A stretch of DNA of 64,000 nucleotides from Ceratotherium simum simum (lineage: Eukaryota > Chordata > Mammalia > Perissodactyla > Rhinocerotidae). Position 1 is the stretch's first letter, and each line of letters starts with the position of its first letter. A program made the translations under genes and the position numbers. The notes below the pieces were generated by a model. The model was not told the origin of the DNA and ran no database searches. It worked only from the letters and a program-made list of their open reading frames with translations. The stretch is from assembly GCF_000283155.1 (NCBI RefSeq), contig NW_004454180.1, forward strand, positions 24,985,021-25,049,020. Reading direction: 5' to 3'. Below, piece by piece: positions 56,706-64,000 of the stretch.

Positions 56706-56877
56706 AGTTATCATTTGAGAATCATTGTAGTACATCCCTAAGTAACCTACTATAGGTATTAAATAAATAAATTAATCAGGTTTCTGAGGAGTTTTTCTCT
56801 TACAATGCTTAGTGTTTGGGAGCCATGAATAATAAAGAAATAAAACGGCTTTGGATGGATTTAAGAGTTTATCGAGG

Positions 56878-57081
56878 GGCCGGCCCGGTGGTGCAGTGGT
56901 TAAGTTCGCGCGCTCCGCTTCGGCGGCCCAGGATTGGCTGGTTCGGATCCTGGCGCAGACATACTCATGGCTCATCAAGCCACGCTGAGACGGCGTTCCG
57001 TATAGAAGAACTACAACTCTACAACTATGATACACAGCTATGTACTGGGGCTTTGGGGAGAAAAAAGAAAAACAAACAAAC
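56878..57081 (+). mobile_element. ERE SINE, well preserved, perfect 15-bp target duplication
   Basis: GGCCGGCCCGGTGGTGCAGT head, GTTCGCGCGCTCCGCTTCGG, B-box-like GGTTCGGATCC, CTATGTACTGGGGCTTTGGG and an AACAAACAAACA tail. AAGAGTTTATCGAGG is exact on both sides (56863-56877 and 57082-57096). Like the 44.2 kb copy it lacks the hairpin tail. Confidence 0.97.
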
Positions 57082-57096
57082 AAGAGTTTATCGAGG

Positions 57097-59044
57097 CAGA
57101 AGTAATGGAATTAGATCATATTACCATCATTATCCTCTTACGTAACCTGGCTGCTGCCCCCTGGTGCTGCTCATGGAAGTTCTCCCCAAGGTCTAGGTTT
57201 GAGTCAAGCGTTGATAGAAAGTAAACGAGCAGCCCTCTGAATCAACATCCACGCACGTGCTCTGGAGAGGAGACAGGCCAGAGACCTCCTAAGCCTACCA
57301 ACACGTAGCAGAATGACTTCACCTTTTAATAGAAAGTAAGCCTTTTCTGAGAAACCATTGCAGGCAATTTGGTAGAATTGAACTTCATCTTTAACCTTTT
57401 ACTGTGATTTGTGTGATTAGGCCACTGGAGGAAGTGGTTTTCAACAGCATGATTAAAGCACTTTGAGGACATAATTTCTGTCTTCAAGCACCTTATGTAC
57501 ATTTCTGTTTTCAAGTGTTTGTCCTTTCTCGTTAAAATGAGAGGCAGGAAATGGAGAAATATTGACTTTTAAGCATGGTCTTGGACAGAAAAGAAAGATC
57601 ACAAAACAGCAGAGGCAAAGCCAGGGTGCTGGTCTTCGGCAAACCTGTGCAGCACGGTTTGTGCCTAACGAATCCAGGAGAGGAGGTGCGCTCGTTCAGC
57701 ATCCCCCAGATTTGAGAATTTCACCCAACAACTAGGGATTTTTTTCTAAATTTAGGAGACCCACCAACTATTAAATTTTACTCAGCAAGGGCTTATTAAA
57801 TACAAACAAACAACACACGACTACCATCTACTAGGAACCAATTCTATAAATGAAACGACATTTTAATACCAGAAGAATAGGAAGGACTTATAGTGGACAA
57901 TTTTGTCTGAGAAAATACAGTTGTTGCATTAGTCTTTGGTTTTCTCATTTTGCTAGGAGGTGAAATTGGGTTGTGGACCAGGTTTAGAGTCCCCTATTTA
58001 AATGACCTGCTCAAATCCAGTTCAGGCTAATTTTAGGTCAAAGATATTTGACTTTGCTTCCGTATGTGTCACTGTGCCTCAAATTATGTCCAGAGGTTCC
58101 CAAATAGTCTTTCAAATCAATGAAATTTATAGGCAACATATATTGTTCCACATTTTTGGGAGTAGGAAAGAGTGATATAAGAATTTAGCCAAAAGTAGTA
58201 AGATTTGCAAATCCCAAGATTCTGAGTTGTCCTCCTGAACTCTGGATGCCCTTTGCCATTTTCTTTTGAGAAACAGGATCTGTGTCACTGTCCCACAGTA
58301 CTTTACATCTCAACAAAAAAGAGAAGAGGATATGTTCTTTCTGGAGAGAGTAGGTTGTGGGTGACCTGATGTTCGCAGGCTCACTGAACAGTGATTAACA
58401 TTTAAAATGTATGCAAACTAGACTCCTAATTAAAGTCCAATAATGTAAGACTTTGAACCTATTCACTGCCTTTGGAAATAATCACAGATGCCGGCTGCTT
58501 ATCATGAAAAAGTCATTATGGTAAATGACCAACTCTCCCACCTTCTCCTTTCCATCAACTGCAAAAGTGATTCTCAATTGCAGGGATTTGCAAATGGTGC
58601 ATGTTGCAGAATCAAATGTCTCCTGGTATCTGTAATTGTTATGCAAATTCTCTTGGTTACAGGAACAATGAAATTTATAGAGCTCCTATCATATGTGAAT
58701 TTGCAAACATGTACCAAGTTCGAGGAGGGTGGGCACTGGTGGTGGTCTGAGGGGTCATCAAGAACTCTTGATGGCAATTTGGCGGTGATGAGGGATGGGT
58801 GACCCTTCCTCCCCTTACTTATTCTTCCTTCCTTGCTTTGCTGACTCTTTGTGGGAGAGTGGATATGAAATGCAGAGAGGGAATCAGAAAAAAGTAATGA
58901 AATCCAAAAGAGGTCAGAGGACAGAAGTATTCAGGAACCAAATATTAGCTGCACGTTGAAGAATTAAAGGAATTTGTTCGCCAGATCTAGAGAGAGAATG
59001 CAGGTAAGAATCAAAGACTCAGCCTCAGAAGAAAAAATAAGGAA
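57097..59044. other. Unassigned non-coding sequence
   Basis: No gene or repeat recognised. The frame at 58488-58802 (104 residues) has no family features. Confidence 0.6.
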
Positions 59045-59275
59045 AGGTGAGAAGCAACATTTATTGGGCACTTGCTGTGTACCAGAGATTCCAGTAGGTA
59101 CGTTACCCATTTTCTCATTTGACCTAACTGATAGCCTGGTGAACCAGGTTGTATTATTTCACAGGCGAGGCGTCTAGAGTTCAGAGAAATTGGAGTACAT
59201 GAGTGAGATTCTAATGACTCCCAGCTAAACTTCATCTCTAAATATGATTTGAAAACTCATGGCCTTCCCCACTTC
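59045..59275 (-). repeat. MIR SINE
   Basis: CAACATTTATTGGGCACTTG, CTGTGTACCAGAGATTCCAG, TTATTTCACAGGCGAGG and AAACTCATGGCCTTCCCCAC are antisense MIR landmarks. Confidence 0.8.
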
Positions 59276-61267
59276 CAAGCTGCCTCCCAAAGTCACTAAA
59301 AAATGTACCCTTGGAAATGGACCTCGGAAACATGACATCAGAGCCGGAGTGTCACTCCCTTGTTCACCTGGACTCCAATGTCACAGAGACAATGTGGCCA
59401 CCACAGCCATTTGTTGCAGAAGCAATTGCTCATGACAGCACATCATGGTCCTGGAATAGAATGGACGCCTACAAAAGGGACGCTGGAACGCTCCTCTGGG
59501 TGCTTCCTCAAGCCCGCTCACATTCTCTGTGTGGTAGATGTGGGGGCGTAATTTAATGTTTGCTTGCTCTAAGCAGATATTGAAATGTAGTCAGCAAATG
59601 CAATCATTTTCACCTTTTGGAAATAATTCATTTGATGGAGACATTTAAGGAATGCAAGTTATTTCTTTGAAGATTTATGAACAGAAAAAGTGAGGATGAG
59701 CTATGAGAGAATAACTTTTCCTCTCTATTCTTGTCCTTCTCTCTGGTCTGGCAGGCTTTCCCAAATATTTGTGATGCTCAGGACACGAGCACAAATAAAG
59801 GCCTAGATACCATGTGTCAAAATGTTTAAAATTGTAAATCAAGTTAGCAAACTATTAAATATGTTCTGCCATCCTATTTTATAAATATGCCTTTATGATG
59901 ATGTGGAAGACCAGGTTTGCCATTAGACTTCTTGGACTCCGTGGAGCTCCACTCTGGAACACGTGAGGACAGGGAGAGCAGGCCTAGTTCCTGGACCTTA
60001 GCCCACTCCCTTCTCCTCCCACCCTCTCATATTCCTGCATTGCAAGAGGCCCCAGAAGCACCCATGAACCCATTCCGGGTTGTGTGTCCAAGCTCCACCC
60101 ACAGGCTCCACAAATAGTTACCCTCTCTCTGTTCACCCCTCAGGCCTAGGGCTGTGCATCCTGGTGGTGCAGTCTGTACTCTGGAGAACGGACCTGGAAA
60201 AGAAAACCATACTGGTCCTAGAAACAGCTTTGGGGGAATTTGGGCAGAGAATTCTAGTGTTTCTGGAACCCAGAGGCAGTCTAGAAAAGGAAAAGTATGG
60301 GTTTTGGGTGGGCGTGTCTTCTTGGTCATACAGACTTCTCACCCCATGGGAATGGGTGTAGCTGGAGAAGGAGTCTGGAATGGTGCCTTTTAAGCCTGGG
60401 ATCCAGGGCAGGCTGCTCTTGCTGGGTCTAAGAGGGGCACTATTGTCCACGGTATGTGGAAGAGATGAGCAGCCTGCAAGTGGGAGATGGGAGTTGCAAT
60501 TTGTTCCAGGGCAAATATTCTTCAATGTTAAAATAAATTTTTATCTATTTTTATTGTACCAATTCTTCAATATTAAAAAACGTTTCATTTTAGCGATTTC
60601 TTACAAAACTAAGCTAGCTAGTATTACTCTAATACAACTAACAGAGTTCTTTGCACTTGCATGAAGTGGAAAGGTCACCAACTAGCTTTTCCAGACCTTA
60701 CATCTTATTTGTGATAGAGTCTGTCAGGGAAAAAAATTGTTGATGCATGTACCCAACAACTTTAATCTTGAAGTTATTGGGAGAAAATGAGCACAGAATC
60801 CATAAAGGCCATTTTCAGAGTCACTTTTCTGATTCTAGTTGCATTCTAATTAATATCATGGAGCATTAGCAAACTAAGTAAGGAGCAATTATTAGCTATC
60901 AGGTTCTGAGTTTGTGGGAGAGAAATGATGGTATATTGTGCATAATTTTTGCATCATTATAAATTAAATCCCATAAGCATAATGACTGAAACATCAGGCC
61001 CTGACAGTATCTGCAGATGATAAACTATGGTATGTAAAAAAACAATTTACTAGGCAATGGTGCAATATTTTCTGTATTTAGATAGAATTTCCCAAAAAAG
61101 GCAAAATGATATTTTATATCAAATCATTTCCAGGCAGAAGTTGGCAAAAGAATAAAGATAGCTACTTAACGGTATTTTCTTTTACGGACAAGTCCATAGA
61201 TGTATAGGATGGGCTATTGTATAGAAAACTTGCACAGTTTTTCTATTTTATAGAGGGTGATTTAATG
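59276..61267. other. Unassigned non-coding sequence, candidate regulatory patch
   Basis: No gene. Overlapping frames at 60027-60525 are unsupported. The region at about 60760-61150 is repeat-free, AT-rich and rich in homeodomain-like motifs (TCTAATTAATATC, GCAATTATTAGC). This makes it a candidate conserved element only. Confidence 0.5.
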
Positions 61268-61505
61268 TGAAGAACACGAATTTCATTGTCAAATAGACCC
61301 ATGTTTGAACCTCAGGTTCACAACCTTACTAACTGCGTGAACTTGAGCAGGTTTCTTAATCTCACACATCTTCAGTTTGACCACCTGTCAAAATGAGACA
61401 CTCACCTTACTTGATAGAGTTTTTGTGCAAATTAAATGAGATGGTGTAGGTAAAGCACTTCACACTGGGTCCAGTACATAGCAGACACTTAATAAATGTT
61501 AGTTT
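61268..61505 (+). repeat. MIR SINE
   Basis: GTTTGAACCTCAGGTTCACA, CTTACTAACTGCGTGAACTT, CATCTTCAGTTTGACCACCT, GCAAATTAAATGAGATGG and CAGACACTTAATAAATGTTA form a nearly complete MIR. Confidence 0.9.
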
Positions 61506-62283
61506 GTTTCTTCCTTCTTTCTTCCGTGTTGTTAAGTTCTTTCTCTGAGGAGAGTATCTTAAAATAAGAATCTGTTGCTACTGCAGAAAGCCAAGCTCAC
61601 GGGATGATTCACAATAAGGATCAAAAAGTGCTGACTGCAATCTCCCAGGAGCTCTCCAAGACCCATCTGTGAGGTCTCTGAGCTTTGAGCCAATGACTGA
61701 TGCACGCACAGCCAACCCCTACGGAGGCTGCTAAGATTTCCATCTGGGAGATTGACTGGCATTTATTTGTGCCTCTTGGTTTGCTTTTCCTGGCGGATTT
61801 GTCATAGTTCCCTCAGTGATGATTTTAAGCCCTCAAGGAAAGAAAATGTAGCTTATGTCCGAGAGTAACCAGAGTGTCAGGGCACGTGCTAATGAGAACA
61901 AGACCATAGATTTGATCTTGTTTCTGTCCCAGAGCCATAGCCTGCCATCCAAATCTCTGATTGGTCATCTCACAATTGTGCAAGTTGGGACCAGAAGAAA
62001 GACTGTGGGTGGGGACCATTAAGTGGTGATGAGACGACTTCCATTCTTGAATGGCGTGTGTGACTTCTGTGACCCTAAGCGACTGAAGTGTCCTCTGTGT
62101 TCCTCAGGTTTTCTTACTGTAAATAGGATTAGCCTTCTTTGTCTTACTCAAATTCTTCCTCGAAAATCCATAAGCAAACCAAGCTACTTGCACAGTGCAG
62201 TGTCATTAATAATTTTGTATCTGGTCCCACACCTGTCATATGGTCGTGTGGTAAGTGCTTGTCCTTCCACCGTGTGGGGAGAT
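61506..62283. other. Unassigned non-coding sequence
   Basis: No gene or repeat recognised. Confidence 0.6.
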
Positions 62284-62490
62284 GTCTTGGTGCAGTGGAA
62301 ATTGCTCAGGCTTTAGAACCAGAAACACCTGTGTTCCCATGCCTATTTTGTCACTTATTAGCTATGAGGCCTTAGTTAGGTTACTTAACTTCCCTGGAAC
62401 TCAACTTTCTCATCTGCAAAGTGGGGATACTAACACCAGATTTATAGAGTTATTTTGAAGATTAAATGAAATAATATATAAGTATTACTT
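62284..62490 (+). repeat. MIR SINE
   Basis: TTGGTGCAGTGGAAATTGCT, TCACTTATTAGCTATGAGGC, CTTAGTTAGGTTACTTAACT, CTTTCTCATCTGCAAAGTGG and TTTTGAAGATTAAATGAAAT are MIR landmarks in order. Confidence 0.9.
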
Positions 62491-63084
62491 CCTTTCTCAT
62501 TCCTTTTAGCTCCAAGCTAAAAGTCAAATAATATAAAGAAGGTGTGTGCTGTGGCTTAGTCATGAGGTGATTAATGAAGTATTGTAATGCATATACAGAA
62601 TTTCTCTGTAGCTTCCCAGAAGCTTTGTATATTTAGGGATTTCCTACATTTTTTGTGGTCTTTTGCAAGTTCCCTTTCTTGTTTTTAGGCATCCTATATC
62701 ATCCATACTATGTTTATTTTAAAAACATTTCTTCTTTTGATTCCTAAAGGGAAATGTGTTCAGTCTACCCATCTTGAAACTGGAACTCCCATGTTTGTAA
62801 ATGTTTTTAGCATCTTAGTTTTCTTCTTTTTACTTGAGTTGCCTCTCAATTAAGAAGGCTGTGTGTAGTAGCAGTGGTAGGGCAGTGTGGGGCTGAGAAG
62901 GAATCGTGAATATATTCAAATTTTTGTGTATACATCATAAGGGGGAAAGAAAAATAGAGAAATTATACGTCAAAGTGGAATGAAGAGAGATTAGAAAAAT
63001 GAAATAGTTCCCTCCATATATTCAAGATTTGAAAGAAATCTTAGGGGTTTCCAAAGAACTATGTAATAAGATAAAAATGAAGAG
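62491..63084. other. Unassigned non-coding sequence
   Basis: No gene or repeat recognised. Confidence 0.6.
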
Positions 63085-63265
63085 AAAGAACATGGGCTTG
63101 ACATTCAGGGGAGCTAAAATTCTTCCCAGTTCTGCCATCCCCGCTTTGTAAATTGGCCAACTTGCCTCAGCTCTCTGGGCCCTGTTTCCATCTTCTGTAA
63201 AATGAGGATGAAGGAGGGATATGACACAGATGGTTTCCGTTGTCTCATTCAAGTCTTGAAACAAT
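63085..63265 (+). repeat. MIR SINE, diverged
   Basis: TTCCCAGTTCTGCCATCCCC, TCTGGGCCCTGTTTCCATCT and TTCTGTAAAATGAGGATGAA fit a sense MIR. Confidence 0.72.
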
Positions 63266-64000
63266 TAAGGTCAACACCCAATTCATCAAGTGTCCAGAGA
63301 ATTCATTGCTAGAGGTTTAAAAATAGAGTTCTGTGGAAAAAACAAACGATAAATCCATGATATGGGATCCTATTTTAAGAAGAAGGACTGGGGTGAAACT
63401 CTAGAAGCCAAAGATGCCATAACATTTTAGTAGGAATACTAATACAGAAATATTAAACTGTGAAAATTTAAGTTCAGCATGATCTAACCAAAGGAAAAGA
63501 GATCAGTCACATTGGGCAATTAAAACAATACTCATATGGAAAGAATGTCCACTTTAACAGCGTCTGCCTGCCTTACAATCTTGAAGTAACAAGGGAGATA
63601 TAAACAAATAAATTGACTTTTGAAAAAATGAGGGCAACTCACCAAATACTTTATATGTATATATACACGCACATGCACACAGCTACTGAAGCTATAACTG
63701 CAAATCAATAACCTAATGTGGCTTGTCTGTGCAGAGACTGTGTCTAAGTGCCTTGTCAAGCAATAGATCATACAAAAAAATTGAAAGTAGAGTGTTTTTT
63801 GAGTGAAAGAGGATTAGACATAAGGGCACTGCCTTAGATCTTTGAATACCTTATATCTCTTTGCGTCTTTGAAGTCTTGTTTTTGTATTATAATACTAAT
63901 GGATAGAGTAGAACCGAAGGGGGACTATGACCCAAGTTTATTCTTCCTTGCTCAGAGTGAGGAAATAGCAGCTTTTAAAAGGTAAAAGCCAAGGCGTTTG
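63266..64000. other. Unassigned non-coding sequence
   Basis: No gene. A short TATA/CACA repeat lies at about 63651-63680. Confidence 0.6.

Overview
The window is non-coding mammalian nuclear DNA, intergenic or deep-intronic. I find no intact protein-coding gene, rRNA or tRNA gene, or CRISPR array. Most open frames are chance, or are pieces of LINE or transposase sequence. The organism is almost certainly a perissodactyl and most likely an equid. The evidence is eleven ERE SINEs (equine repetitive elements, tRNA-Ser-derived, heads starting GGGGCCGGCC), several with target-site duplications (TSDs), plus a fairly young L1 3' end at 19.2 kb. A rhinoceros or tapir cannot be excluded from sequence alone. 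Family names were assigned by eye from memory of consensus sequences, so subfamily labels are approximate.

Layout. 0-2 kb: the end of a retroviral LTR abutting the 3' part of a Tigger1 DNA transposon with a broken transposase. 3.8-7.4 kb: a nest of old L1 sequence on the minus strand, split by an LTR, a second L1 and an ERE. 7.4-13.5 kb: MIR, MER2 and ERE copies, a G-run tract and a CT microsatellite. 13.6-14.9 kb: old L1. 15-19 kb: mostly unique sequence with an MLT1 LTR. 19.2 kb: 5'-truncated L1. 20-26 kb: mostly unique, with old L1 and MIR relics at 23-24 kb. 27-36 kb: dense repeats, including EREs with clear TSDs, a tiny L1 insertion, a near-perfect palindrome and an L1 with an inverted 5' segment. 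37 kb: a possible processed-pseudogene relic. 40-45 kb: L1, MIR and LTR copies with two EREs. 45-51 kb: L2, a hAT MITE, two EREs and a GC-richer unique patch. 51.6-55.2 kb: L1s and an ERV LTR flanking an AT-rich unique stretch. 55-64 kb: unique sequence with scattered MIRs and one well-preserved ERE.

No genes act together here. The useful content is the insertion history (ERE into MIR, L1 and LTR; L1 into L2) and a few unique stretches with dense homeodomain-type motifs or short perfect inverted repeats that could be regulatory. I found no convincing new biological system.
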